DNA of 64,000 nt, from contig OX388307.1 in the NCBI GenBank assembly GCA_947579605.1, positions 13,617,237-13,681,236 on the forward strand, read 5' to 3'. Below are positions 49,698 through 61,463 of this stretch, piece after piece (within the stretch, counting starts at the first letter, position 1; each line of letters opens with the position of its first letter). The translations under genes were made by a program, and so were the position numbers. The DNA is from Athripsodes cinereus (taxonomy: Eukaryota > Arthropoda > Insecta > Trichoptera > Leptoceridae). Below the pieces are notes generated by a model. It was not told the origin of the DNA and searched no databases. It was given only the letters and a program-made list of their open reading frames with translations.

Positions 49698-51249
49698 CTG
49701 AAATTTCATACATTTTATTAATATCGGAAAGAATAAAAAAAATAAGATTGTAAAGAAAATATGAAAATTTAACAAATAAAAAGCTCATCAAATGTCATGA
49801 TAGATGAAATATTGCAATGATCAGCATATTATACTGTTCCATGTGGTTGGTCTGTGGAAGCTGTCAAAATTTTTTCCTAGTCAATGAAGCAACACGTAAG
49901 TAGGGAGGTACAGTAAACTGCATCCGAGCGGGAATTTCCTTTCTCAGATACACTGGTTTATGAATGCCACTCAAGGCGGTTTGTGAGAGAGCTTTGACGG
50001 GTACGCTAAGCAATGTTATACCTTTGAGAATCTCTCAACAAATGCGTATATAACAGTATAACAGTATACATCATCTTAACAACATTAATATAAAAATAGT
50101 TTGCGACCGTTGTTTTTAAATTTTGCAAAGTAAGTGACAAAGTTTTAAATATCTTGATAATTGGAAATTTCTGTGTTTAATACAAATTATACATATATAA
50201 CGTATTGGATACAAATAACTATTGTTCAAAAAGTAAGTACAAAAAATATAAATTATATATAACGTATTGGGTACAAAGAGCTATTGTTAAAAAAGTAAGT
50301 ACAAAATAACGCCAAGATAATCAAAACAAAGTTCTGTTAATCTAAAAGGAAAGGATCCTCTATAAATACACCCACGTGTATGTACATGAAAAAATGGACT
50401 ACGAACGCAGAATGTAGCTATAAAGGTAAATAAAATAAGAAGCTAATGTACAAAAATTTATTTCATGCTCGTTACGTTTAGAGAGAACACGGATTGAAAA
50501 CTTAATGCATATATAATGCGGCTAACATAACATAACAATATGTGAGGGGGTTTTAATTTTTAATTTCGGCTCTTAGTCCTAAAATAACATAACGCGAAAT
50601 GGACATGCCATGTTTAGCGAAAGTTTCATAAATCTCTAGGCGCACACACGTGGTGAGAGAATATAAAAGGATCGACGATTGTATATACAATAGATCGACG
50701 CTACGCAATATTTGGTAATGCCATTTCTACACGATGAAATATGCAACGCAATTTTTTTCCAGTATCCGCTATCGCAAAATGACTTCACTGGATGTTTAAA
50801 TCTCATCGTCATACATGAACTGTGCGAATTTTTGATAAAATATTTTTAAGTTCTTAAATCTATTGTCTTAAAATTCTTTTTTTGAAATATCATCTAGAGA
50901 TATTCTTTTTAGGATACACTATATTTTATAAATAAAAATGTAAGGATATAACTAGCAACGTGTACGTCATACGCTTTGGTAATTTGCGGGACCTTGATTG
51001 TTGTGTTTACTGAAGAAATTTGAATGTTGATATTCGTTAATTTGAACTGTTTGTGTCCCTTAAGATAATAAATAAATAAATAATAATTAGGCATTCTGTT
51101 CACCTTATAATAGGGCGTGAGGGTATGGCATAGAAGTATATATAAAAACCGTGTTCAGACATGCATTTGACATATGATTAATCGTTTTGTATAATATTAT
51201 AAAAATTGTTTCGTGTGTGTACGATAGTTGTAGTACAAATGGGTTAAAA
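49698..51249. other. AT-rich intron-like DNA with a short tandem duplication
   Basis: No exon was found. An imperfect 62-bp duplication lies at 50185-50306, marked by two AACGTATTGG words at 50199 and 50261 and two AAAAAGTAAGTACAAAA words. Confidence 0.5.
50185..50306. repeat. 62-bp imperfect tandem duplication
   Basis: Two units share AACGTATTGG, ATACAAA/GTACAAA, CTATTGTT and AAAAAGTAAGTACAAAA with a few differences. Confidence 0.7.
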
Positions 51250-52010
51250 ATGAATGTTGCGAAGACGAAAGTGCTGGTGTTTGAAAGAGAGTGAAAGAAC
51301 GACATGTGAAATAAAGGTTGATGATGAATGTTTAGAGTAAGTGAATGAGTATGTGTATTTGGGAAGTCTGTTTGCCAGGGATAGAAGATACGATAAGGAT
51401 ATCGGAAGAAGAAAAGTTGCCGGTGCTAGAGTAAACGGTGCACTTCGTCCCATTGTTAGCAATAGCAATGTGTCGAACATGGCAAAAATGCTGGGGCACA
51501 ATACCATTCTGATACCGACACATATGTATGCAAGTGAAACTTGGACGTGGTTGAAGAAGGATGAGAGTGGAATAAATGCCGTGGAGATGGGTTTACTGAG
51601 AAGAATGGTTGGTAAAACGTTGCGGGATAGAGTGAAGAATGAGGATATCAGGAGAATGAGCGGATGCGAGAAGAGTGTTGTGAATAGAATGCGTGTAAAT
51701 AAGTTACGATGGTTTGGACATGTGGAGCGAATGCAAGATGAAAGAATGACGAAAAAGATGTATTTATCTGAAACAGGGGGTGTGAGGAAGCGCGGACGGC
51801 CAAGAACCACGTAGCTTGATCACGTGGATCAAATCCTCAAGGTCGGTAGCGTGTTGAGTAAAAGAAATCGGCGTGCATGTATGAGAAACTGGATGAATAT
51901 GGACGAAGCGAAAGAAGTTTGCAAGGATAGATCTATATGGCGCTCCGTTCTCTCTGCCTACCCCTCCTGGGACATGGCGTGAGGGTATAGATAGATATAG
52001 CAGATAGATA
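51250..52010 (+). mobile_element. RTE-like LINE, best-preserved 3' copy
   Basis: This is a close relative of the 4.7 kb copy. From 51341 the frame is open for 157 residues: NEYVYLGSLFARDRRYDKDI, KVAGARVNGALRPIVSNSNV, YASETWTWLKKDESGINAVE, RRMVGKTLRDRVKNEDIRRM, VNKLRWFGHVERMQDERMTK and GVRKRGRPRTT, where a stop replaces Trp at about 51812. The same frame continues LDHVDQILKVGSVLSKRNRR to a final stop at 51979-51981. The 3' end is a TAGATA microsatellite, unlike the TATAG end of the other copy. The region before YLGS is damaged by stops, and catalytic blocks are absent. Confidence 0.88.
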
Positions 52011-54240
52011 GATAAAAATCTTCTCCTTTCAGTGTATTATGTTGCAGATGTTTAAATGAAAAACAAAATCGTCAATTTGTTTGAAATTGATCCGCGATGC
52101 ATATCTCATCATGTAGAAAGCATCGTCAGCTCTACGCTTGAAATAATACCTATTCAGGGAGAGGCTATAGGGATAGAAGAATAAAATTAAATAACTTTTT
52201 TACGATAGCATTTTCACTCCGAAAGGAAGATATTGCACGGCGCTTCTACAAGTATTTTCATCAAGAACGCGAACAAAAAATAACAATGTTACAAAGATGT
52301 AAATATGAGTGGGTGGATTATTTGATACTCTTTTTAAGGAGATTTTGAGGGAATCAATTTCTAAAAATTCAAAGGCAGATAAGGAGGATAAGTTTGAAAT
52401 CATTTTAAATGTATGTATACAAAGGGATATTTGAATAAAAAAATAATAATACAGGTTGACCGGGGAGTGTTTATATATAAAACAAAACCAACGTAGGTAC
52501 CTACTTTCAAAATGTTAAAGGTAATACAGTTCTACTTGTACACATAGTAAAATATTGATTTTTTTTACAAAATACCATCACGACAGGCAATGGATAATTA
52601 CGTAAGCAAATAGTATTAACAATTATGTGCACGGAACAAATAATCAGTTTTTATGAACGGAAAGAATCCATTAAAATTTTTTCATGGTTATTTATTGTAT
52701 TGGTGTACAAGAAGTAGAATTCTATAATCAATAAGATTGATAAGAAGCCAAAGACGTTCCTTCAATCAAATACTTTAGACTAATAGCTTGTAATAAACAT
52801 AAAGTTGTCCTCTCTACGCCAGTAAAAATAAGATATTCAGGACAATTTTGGTGCTGTAATTGGTTTAAAAAATCATTATCAAACAAAAACATTCATAAAT
52901 TAAAAATATTTTTCTACGACGAGTTTTCATCTTGTTGAATTATCAATTATTATAAACTTTAAAAAGTCCGCGACTTGTTTCGACATGTCTGGATCATTAA
53001 CGAACAGACTGATTTGAAAAGGTCGCGGACGTTTATAATCATATCAAACAAAGTGAAAAACTCGTCATAAAATCATGTAAATGACAATAAAATTAAAAAT
53101 ATTTTTTGTACAACTTTTAAATACTTACTCAAGTTGAGCTCTTCAAGTTAGAAGCGATGAGTCAGTTTTGTTATGGAAGATGTAATAGATGTAGACCAGA
53201 TGTTGATGAACATCGATGATGGAGAACATGAAAAAAAAGAAAACCAACATTTTAGTATATGCATATCATTATAAACACACATCAACATATTCATGAAAAA
53301 ATTAATTAAAATATTGTCAAAATATATCATTGTCTCATTAGAAAATGACCCTTTGTGTTAGATAATTTTTTTCATTCAGTTTATTTAGAGCCAAATATAT
53401 GTGAAGTCTTAATCACTTTTTCAGTACTCAAAACGCAAGTAATTTTTTTACTTTTTTAAATTTTCCTGTTCTAATTTTTCAGCAAGGTTTCATGTCGCAT
53501 TGCAATATAAAATAACCAGTACTTAAGGTATTAATGTCGCACTTTGAAACGACTTAATAACATGTCGTGAGTTGGACATATTCAACATGAGTGTTGCATG
53601 AATAATTTCAAAATGTCCTTTAATAATCCAGCAAGAAACATTGGGTACATTGCCCTACTAATGTTTACGGACATAGCTAAGACATGCCTATAATTATTTT
53701 AATGGGTCACACAAAACGACTATTAAGCTGTTATACTACCCAATAATTATTACATACATTATTGATTAAATATATATTGTGTACCATTTAATATACACAT
53801 TAAGGACATTAGGGAGTATGTCTATGTTTAATGATTGTGCTTTTTATATAGGTATGTCAAATACTTACTCATAATAAAATCTAAACAATTGGAATTAAGT
53901 TTCTAAATGAACACTGGGAACAATAAAAGTATCATTACTATGAAATTTTGTCACAAAATTGTACACAACCTTTCAGAGAAATAAGACTACAAACGGTATT
54001 AATTTCACTATTTTCAATACATAAAATGAAGTATATCGAGTTAAAAGATAAACCCTGTTCTAGGAAATACTTGTCGTAGGTTTTCATGGTCTTCATATAC
54101 AGGTACTGTAACATTCGAATGTAACATTGTAACGGTGAGCAAATTGAAATAGAATTCGTACTATTAATGCGTGTTTTGGTTAGTAACGTCATCCCAAATA
54201 ATAATAATAATCTTTCTTGTTGTTGCAATACGCAATCATT
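52011..54240. other. AT-rich DNA with repeat fragments
   Basis: It contains a fragment of the 38.2 kb arm family (52690-52735), a Repeat B fragment (52795-52850) and the palindrome at 52905-53085. Otherwise nothing was recognised. A strong GTAAGTAT donor-like word on the minus strand at about 53128 lacks an open exon beside it. Confidence 0.5.
52905..53085. repeat. Palindrome with hammerhead-like words in both arms
   Basis: The left half reads ACGACGAGTTTTCATCTTGT, ATTATAAAC and GTCCGCGACTTGTTTCGACA. The right half, on the opposite strand, reads ATGACGAGTTTTTCACTTTG, ATTATAAAC and GTCCGCGACCTTTTCAAATC. Read outward, each arm gives a CTGAT(GA)/TTAATGA word, a GAAA word, then GTCGCGGAC and TTATAAT, the same order as in the 15.9 kb palindrome. 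The arms differ by small gaps, so it is older. Confidence 0.65.
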
Positions 54241-54284
54241 ACTTTTAAGCGTGATAATTCGTCAATTATTAATTAGTCGTAAGC

Positions 54285-54570
54285 GACACCTGTTTTGATT
54301 GGCTGATGGTTGTATGAACCATTGAATTCCGCCAATGACGAACCAACTCATAGAAGCGAAGCTAACTATCCATTGTTTGTCAAAAAAAGATTATAAATAC
54401 TCCTCGCAAGCCACCTACTTTGCTTTTGCCTTCTTGCCCTGGTCAATAATAGAAACTCTCGTCATGTAGACGCACTAACAATTGTTTCCGGCGTTATGCC
54501 GTTTCGCTGGTAACACCAGTTACCCATTAAATACAAATTAAAATCAATCAATAGTACTGTTAAAAGTGAA
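54285..54570 (+). promoter_or_regulatory. Promoter-like or solo-LTR-like segment
   Basis: Two CCAAT-type sites (GATTGGCTG, inverted, at 54297 and GCCAATGACG at 54331) lie 60-95 bp upstream of a TATA-like TTATAAATACTCC (about 54391). A more GC-rich stretch with GGCGTTATGCCGTTTCGCTG follows, then an ATTAAATACAAATTAAA word. The order resembles the U3-R-U5 layout of an LTR. No matching second LTR, primer-binding site or gag/pol frame was found, so a host promoter is also possible. Confidence 0.35.
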
Positions 54571-54744
54571 ACTTACAAGTAGTGAATTAATACATAAATT
54601 ATCTTTACCGTGTAGTGATAAATTCATTATACACGTCCCATATCGAGTTCGCGCCAAAACCATTGACGCCATGATGTAACATATTCAGGAATGGAATATA
54701 TTAATATTTCCACCAATACTACAAAGTTAAATGAATTAGTATCC

Positions 54745-55060
54745 GTTGAATCTAGTGATATCTTGCAAGCAACAACTTATCGCCCGGTTTCTCCGTGATG
54801 GATATAGGAACAAGCTTTCTTTTTGATGGCGATATCTTACGGTTTCCACCCCCCCCCCCCGCTGAGTGGTACATCGGTGCAACAGCTTCGTAGATCTGCC
54901 CACCTACACATCGTGTCTTAATACTTTCTTTGAACATCCCATAAGGATCAACTGTTATCGTGATAAATGTTACATCAACCACGTACCGTATACTGACTCC
55001 GCATCAAACAGAAATCGGCATCATCCTCATCAATACGAAGAATTACTACAAATTTATATA
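54745..55060. other. Coding-like island with a C12 run, unidentified
   Basis: Both strands are open over much of this stretch. On the minus strand it reads IRYVVDVTFITITVDPYGMF, KESIKTRCVGGQIYEAVAP and, after a G12 run (54849-54860 as C on +), ISPSKRKLVPISITEKPGDK. On the plus strand an overlapping frame starts MVHRCNSFVDLPTYTSC. The homopolymer is likely to vary in length and break or restore the frame. I do not recognise either protein; a retroelement piece linked to the promoter-like stretch at its left is the simplest guess. Confidence 0.3.
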
Positions 55061-55539
55061 AGTTATTACTACTATTCATACATATTAATGTGTACCGAAA
55101 ATCACTATTTGTACTTGTTTAACTTTAACATTGATTTTAAAATATAAGAGTGTGTGACGATGAATGATTGTGAGATTACATTTCAGTACCTATTTATTCT
55201 TCCCATTTGATAAATATACAGTTTGCCAATTTAATGTAACTTGTTTGACCATGCAGAAAATAAATTGTAAAAACTACCACACAGAGTTTTGAAACCAAAT
55301 ATCTATTTACCCCTAGACATATTATTCACGAGCCTAGATACTGGAATATATATATACTTGAATCTATATACTTGAATTTATACTTGAGCTTATGCTGGAA
55401 TATATTAAATAATACATAACGAGCCAAACTGAAAGAACTGTTTGTATAAAATATGATTATTCATTGGAATAATAATTCAAGACAATATAATACCTTCATA
55501 TAACAATGCAATTGCTAATTTGTATATTACATAACATAA

Positions 55540-55660
55540 ATACATGGGTTCGAATCCCGTGTCTGATCTGATGAGTCCAATTAGAAAATATGACATAACA
55601 TCTATAAATGTATTGTCGTGGTCCCACCCCACAAGAGGAAGAAGAAGAAAAACCGTTGAG
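55540..55660 (+). mobile_element. Possible tRNA-derived SINE remnant
   Basis: GGGTTCGAATCCCGTG at 55548 is a perfect B box in a T-arm-like hairpin. No A box lies 30-60 bp upstream, so it is not a tRNA gene. A GAAGAAGAAGAAAAA tail lies about 90 bp downstream. Confidence 0.4.
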
Positions 55661-58371
55661 ACCACATTGACAGGAAATAAATAAAATATATTTATTTATT
55701 TCGACGAGAGAATAAATACGTATTTATCCTCTGAGTTGGAAGTAATTAAACTAAAAGAATCAAGTTTATCCAATCTACGCAAATTTATAAATTTCTTTTC
55801 GCAATTACGTCTTTATAATATTCCGATTAAAATTTTATAATACAAAATACTTTCATATCTCCTACCTACTTGTAAAATCCAAGAGTAATAATATTCGTCG
55901 TATAGAGACATTATACCTATATAATAATACGTATCATTAGTTTAACCTATCTCAGTTCACACCTAATTTAAGTTATCTTAGACGTTTAACGTAAGACCCG
56001 TCAAAAGTGTCGGTCGCTAAATTTTACAATTTCATTTTTAAAAATTTTGGCTCATGATACATCTAGAGAAAAGAAAATTTACGTAAAGGACCCTTTCTAC
56101 GTTGTGTTTACGATTTATAAAAGAAAATTTTATCAGTGGAAAACAAACAATAATTTCTATTCAGAACACATAAAAGCATAATTTTATAAAAATCAAAATT
56201 AAATTTCTGTTGTACATAAAGGTTAGTATTTAATAAATTATTTCCTTTTATACTCGACGTTAGCAAGTATAAAAGCCTTACCTTATTGCTGAAAATACAC
56301 AAAGAAAACAACACACAATAACAATCAAGAATAAATATCAATTTTTTTTATGTACCACAGAAATCCATGTTATTTGTTAGAAATAGTCAATGAAATAATA
56401 TTTTATCAAACTTATGATTCAACGTTATCGAAAGTTTATTTCTGTAATTATATTACAGATTAGTTTTGAATGCAGTTTTATTTATAAAAGGCATATGGTT
56501 TCATACATAACTATTATATGTCTAAAGCGCCAGGGGTGCATCGAGATGAAATATTTTACTGAACCAAAGTTTGACAAAATTCAATCACTGACTATTTTTG
56601 TTAATTTTAACAATAAAATCTTGTTTTCGTTAGTAGATTAAGCTCCATCTCACGCTTAATCCGATCTGGACCAACCTTGCATTCGCTACGTCCAGCCCCG
56701 TTAGTATACAAATATGATAAATTAAGAGAATATAATACATATATATTTTCATGCAAAATAAAATATAATAATATAATATTTTCTGCGGAATTCGCTTAGC
56801 CTTGCGGCCATGATAACCGGAAGAAGTTTAATCACGAATTTTAATTTTTTCACGCTGGGTATCCCAGTATTCCACGCTGGGACTTGTGGGTGTGGATGGT
56901 GGGACGTTAGTTTATGATATAATAAGAGATATTTACATAAAATAAATATGAGTTTAAAAATTCATGCTCAAGTTAGTATTCAAAATTTCATAAAAATAAA
57001 AATTTATTCAATGTTTCTGAGTCCGTCCCTGCTCTTATTATCAAGTAATGTCTATAAATTAAATTTACAAATAATATTAGTTATCCAAATTTTATAAATT
57101 TGGGAAAATAAAATAATTAACAGTGACAGTCTCATAAACATATTCATTAAAACATTATATAAAATTCATCAATCCTTTGTCTACAGAAATTTCACTTATT
57201 TGCGACTTATCAAACAAGAGTTTTGATACTCCAAGAAGAAAGGCAAAGTCGTAACGATAAAAATATCTATTACAAAATTTAAATAAATAATAATATATAA
57301 AATTTCTTAGCTTCGAGTAAGGTGATTTTCTGCCAAATTCGCTGCTTCGAGACACTGAATTTAATGTAAAATTATAATAAAATTTTAGGATGAGTTTCTT
57401 ATTATTTCCATTGTGGAATTAATCACTAAAAGAAATATTATATTTATTACTCGGAGAAAGAAATGTCAACAACGAAAAACAAATTGAATACAACACTGCT
57501 TTTATGATTTTAACCTCTCTCTCCTAATTCCAAGACAAAATTGCCCCGAATTTTGTTGTGACATCATTTTTATTAGTTCATTCCTTTGTCCTCACCACAA
57601 AAATACCTACTCTTTCACTCCTAGCACAAGCATCTACTTTTTTATGTAAACAACCACACGTGTCTCTCAATCCTTTCCTTGAAATTATTTTTATATGAAG
57701 TATTAATACCTACATAACATATCAATATAAACAAAATTTAACCTCTTACCTAAAAGCAATTAATAGTTCAACAAACTTTCTTTGTTTAAAATTCAATTTG
57801 GTACTTTTCTTCACCCGATGTACTAATATCTACTTCCTATCATCTAAACACTGTCACGTGTTAAAATATTCAATGTACCTTCCTAATAAAATTATCTAAT
57901 AAATAACGTACTCTCTGAAGTACGTACCATTTATTTACCAACCGAGTTATACATTCATATACCACTTAAAATAGTAAGTCGAAATATATTTAGTTTAATT
58001 TCAAACAATGTTTGTTAAAAAACTAAGACCATGTCAGTATGTATAAGAAATAATATATACCTACTCCGGTATATTGGTCGCAGAAAGGACAATAAGATGG
58101 ACCAACTCTACTCAATGTAAGTATCTGTGTATTCTTTGAAAAAGGTAAATGTTGCTAATAATTAATGAGAATCATCCCTATATAGCCTAATATTTCATTT
58201 ATTTCTTTTGCATAAAATGTAATTGCTTCCATGTAATCCATTTAATTTTTGTAAACTTATACATGGAGAGCTTCCATTATTGTTGTGGGAGTTCGCCATG
58301 TTACAGTACCTACTGTTGCTCTTTCGTATTTACCGCACCTAATTTGCATACCTTCTTCTAGACGTTTCAAC

Positions 58372-58429
58372 CTTACTGATGAGATTATTTTTAAAAGAAT
58401 ATGATATGCTTTTGAATCTCATCAGTAAG
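58372..58429. repeat. 15-bp perfect inverted repeat containing CTGATGAG
   Basis: CTTACTGATGAGATT (58372-58386) faces its exact reverse complement AATCTCATCAGTAAG (58415-58429) across 28 bases. Similarity continues weakly outward (TTTCAAC against ATCGAAA). Confidence 0.7.
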
Positions 58430-59035
58430 ATCGAAATATCTATTCTAGGTATTTCAAGGATTCAAATTTCTTATCTCAATCACCCGTATTTAGAAAACTG
58501 TGAAAAAAGGTTACTCCAAATGGGAGAGTTTGGCATCATATGTATGTTTTCGAGAGGGACGTTTCCATTGTGCACGAAAAAATAATAAGGATAATTTTAA
58601 GTGAAGTGTCAAATTTATGTTTCAAAGTATTGCTAATGAAAAGATTATTCGTGTACCTTGGTCGTAGTAATTACGGTTTGGCCAAGTATCGGGGGCGTGT
58701 CGAGAGGGGATTGTGTAAGAAGGAGGAACGATAAAATATATTTTTGTGTGAATTTTTATAGGCGTTACGCCACCGCCCCCAAACTTTCAGGAACAATACC
58801 ATCAGCGATAAAATCATAATGAAATCGATTAAAGTTTCCTAATCGACACTACAGTCTAAAGCAGTATTTACGTCGGAAGTTAATGAATACAAAAACCATT
58901 TAATTTTCATAAAAAAGTTTCTCTCAGTAAATACCTGTCGGTGATATGTTTTTTTACGTCGGAATGTTCTGCAGAAAGTAATCGTAAACACTATTTTTTT
59001 ATCATTATTATTTAACCTGACTTCCATTTTATTCT

Positions 59036-59756
59036 ATCTTTATCCCGTGGAGCACCCGGTAAAGAATTGGTCTCCCACTCTTCTCCATAAGTTTTCGAGT
59101 GTCCTGTAAAAGGCAGGTGTTCGAAAAAATAAGACATTTTACATCTCAAATTCGGCGATGAGGTTTGCCACCCATCCTGAATGTCTTAATTTTATATTGG
59201 CACGGAGAAGACAGCTTGCATGTTTTATATTTTTATTTTTATTTTTTTATTTTTATTTTACATAAACTCACGGCATAAGCCTATTACATGTTAAAATACA
59301 CATATACAAATACCTACAAATTAAACAGTGACAAATATCATTAAATACTAGAACATTAAAATTAAGAAACCAAATGATCAACAATAAACAGAGAACCAAT
59401 TTTGTGTGACACAATGCAATGCGAATCAGAAACAATAAAAACACATAAATACACACATATATACCTATACACTTGTTGACATTTAATAGGATAAAATTGA
59501 AAATCGAAGAATCAAATATGGGGTAAAATAATAAAAATAATTGAAGAATTAAAAATAAAAAAATGAATCAAGAATTAAAAATAAATAAAGAATTCAGAAT
59601 TAAAAAATAAATTGAGGAATTAAATATGGGGTAAAATAATAAAAATAATGTAATAAATAATAATAATAATAATAAAAATAATAATAAAAATAAAAATATG
59701 CAGCTGGTCTGCTGGCTACCCCACTTGTGGGATATGCCGTGATGGTATAGTAGTAT
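59036..59756 (-). repeat. Repeat B, intact copy split by a 470-bp A/T-rich insert
   Basis: The first part (59036-59225) reads CCCGTGGAGCACCCGGTAAA, TCTCCCACTCTTCTCC, CGAGTGTCCTGTAAAAGG, GCGATGAGGTTTGCCACCCA and GCTTGCATGTTT. The rest (59697-59756) resumes with ATGCAGCTGGTCTGCTGGCT and ends CCGTGATGGTATAGTAG. Together they give the clearest Repeat B sequence in the window. Confidence 0.8.
59226..59696 (-). mobile_element. Insert in Repeat B, probably a retroelement 3' end
   Basis: The left edge is a TTTTTATTTTTA-rich run, i.e. an A-rich tail on the minus strand, followed by ACATAAACTCACGGCATAAG. The right side holds AATTAAAAATAAA-like tandem units and (TAA)n. No protein was recognised. It clearly interrupts Repeat B. 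Confidence 0.55.
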
Positions 59757-61463
59757 TTTATTCTATTCAATTTTCAAAGGCCATTCACTCGCTAACGAGT
59801 GATTGCACGAGAAATAATCATAAAGTTTAAATTTCAAGGACCTCAAAATTGATATGTTCAATTTTCATAAAACTACAAGTGTAAAAGTACAAGTAAAAGT
59901 TGGCTTTGCAACATAAATACTTAAACACTCGGAAATAAATTAGTTAAAAAATATTTATCTAAATCAAGAACTATGCTCAAAGGATTGTGAAGTAGGCATT
60001 GTTATTATCATTGGGCAAAATTCAACTGTCGTCTAGATGCAAAAGCACCTCAATAATACCTACTGTACACTTTATCAATTTTAGGAGATTTCATCCTCGT
60101 AATCTATCATCACACATCATCCATCCACATCCATCCATAAACAAATAAATAGATTTCATTAACATTGGTCTCTATGTTTTGTATTTAAGAACGATTAGGA
60201 AAGTATAACCACTACAAAGGTCTTTTTATTTCACTCAATATTCAAATCATAGTACAAAGCGAATGCGGTGGAAACGTAGAGAGAAATTGTGAAACAATTT
60301 TAAAAGCTACAAAAAATATTTTTTGCTGCCAATGTGTGAAAAAAATTGAATTCGCATGCATTGGGAATTGGATCAAAGAAACCAAAGGTTCCAATAAAAA
60401 TGATAAATGAAACACAGTCACCCAAAATATAATCGAATTTATAGTTTTTATTCACAAACAATTACATATACTCCCTTCAATGTTCTTTTTGGGAACAGAG
60501 AATGGAAATAATCCTTCATCATCGATAGTTATTTGATTAAGTCACTTGTTTTCGCTGTTTTCTTTAATGCGTTAAAAATGAATATTTACGCAATGTCGAT
60601 CAAAACTGTAGTCCTAACATTAATTGTTCATAACTATAAAGCGAATGAGAAAGACGATTCGGTGTCATCATTAGTATGTTTTCACTATGTCATTTCAGTT
60701 ACTCTTTTGTCACGCAAAAACTATTACTAGTAGTACAAACAAACATAAACTAATATAATATTCTGTGATTTTATTAAAACATATTGGAACTATAAAGTTT
60801 TTTTTATTATTAAGAATTTAAAGAAAACATTTGGTAGGAAAACCCAATAACGACAACATTCAAACTCAATTTGTTTGGATATTTAAAAAACAATAAGGTA
60901 GCAAATTCACTTATTTCTGTGCGTCTAAAACAAAATTAAAACTTAAAGTGGATGAAAATAATTGTATTGTTGTTTTAACTGCCATTTTATTAATATTGAA
61001 GATATAAAGGAAGAAAATACTTTTCAGAATTAGAATTTAAGTATCATGGGTAATATTAAAGTGGAGGTCACGTGAACGCCTTAAGAGACGCTATGGTATG
61101 AACTTTATTACTTTACACTGGATGCCATTATAAGTAGGTAGGTATTTTTTATATTATACCTACCATAAAGTGAAATTAAATGCAGTTGGAAAGTAACTCT
61201 CAGTATAGTACATAAATAGGTATATTTTTCAGAATAATGTATTCAACTTATATGTATATTGATTTAACATATTATTAATACATATTTAGTTTTACCATCC
61301 TAACACATTTCATAAAATTTTGTAACATAGTAAATATTTAATTAATTAATTACAAATATATTAGGTATTTAATATTAATCAATTAAAATTTCGTAAATCA
61401 GTCCCTTTTGTCTAAGCTGTAAGGTATATAGAGAGATAACCAATAAATACACTTTCAGAGTTT
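59757..61463. other. AT-rich DNA, nothing recognised
   Basis: Short open frames only, none with a known domain. A GAGTGATTGC/CTCGCTAACGAG hairpin lies at about 59785-59805, resembling the stretch at 20865-20885. Confidence 0.45.

Larger units (their letters stand above)
55061..59035. other. AT-rich DNA, little recognised
   Basis: Apart from a B-box-like word at 55548 and an inverted repeat at 58372-58429, I see nothing bounded here. 56780-56900 is somewhat GC-richer, with an inverted TTCCACGCTGGG-like pair around 56868, but has no open frame of note. Confidence 0.45.

Noticed and set aside
49474..49701. 75-residue plus-strand frame with Pro and Leu
   Set aside because: It is the antisense shadow of the GC-rich Syt7 linker exon.
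53120..53256. Possible upstream Syt7 exon next to a GTAAGTAT donor word, and a 27-residue acidic frame on the plus strand
   Set aside because: All minus-strand frames before the donor hit stops close by, no acceptor is in place, and the plus-strand peptide is too short to support.
55548..55563. tRNA gene suggested by a perfect B box
   Set aside because: No A box, acceptor stem or cloverleaf can be built upstream; it is at most a SINE remnant.
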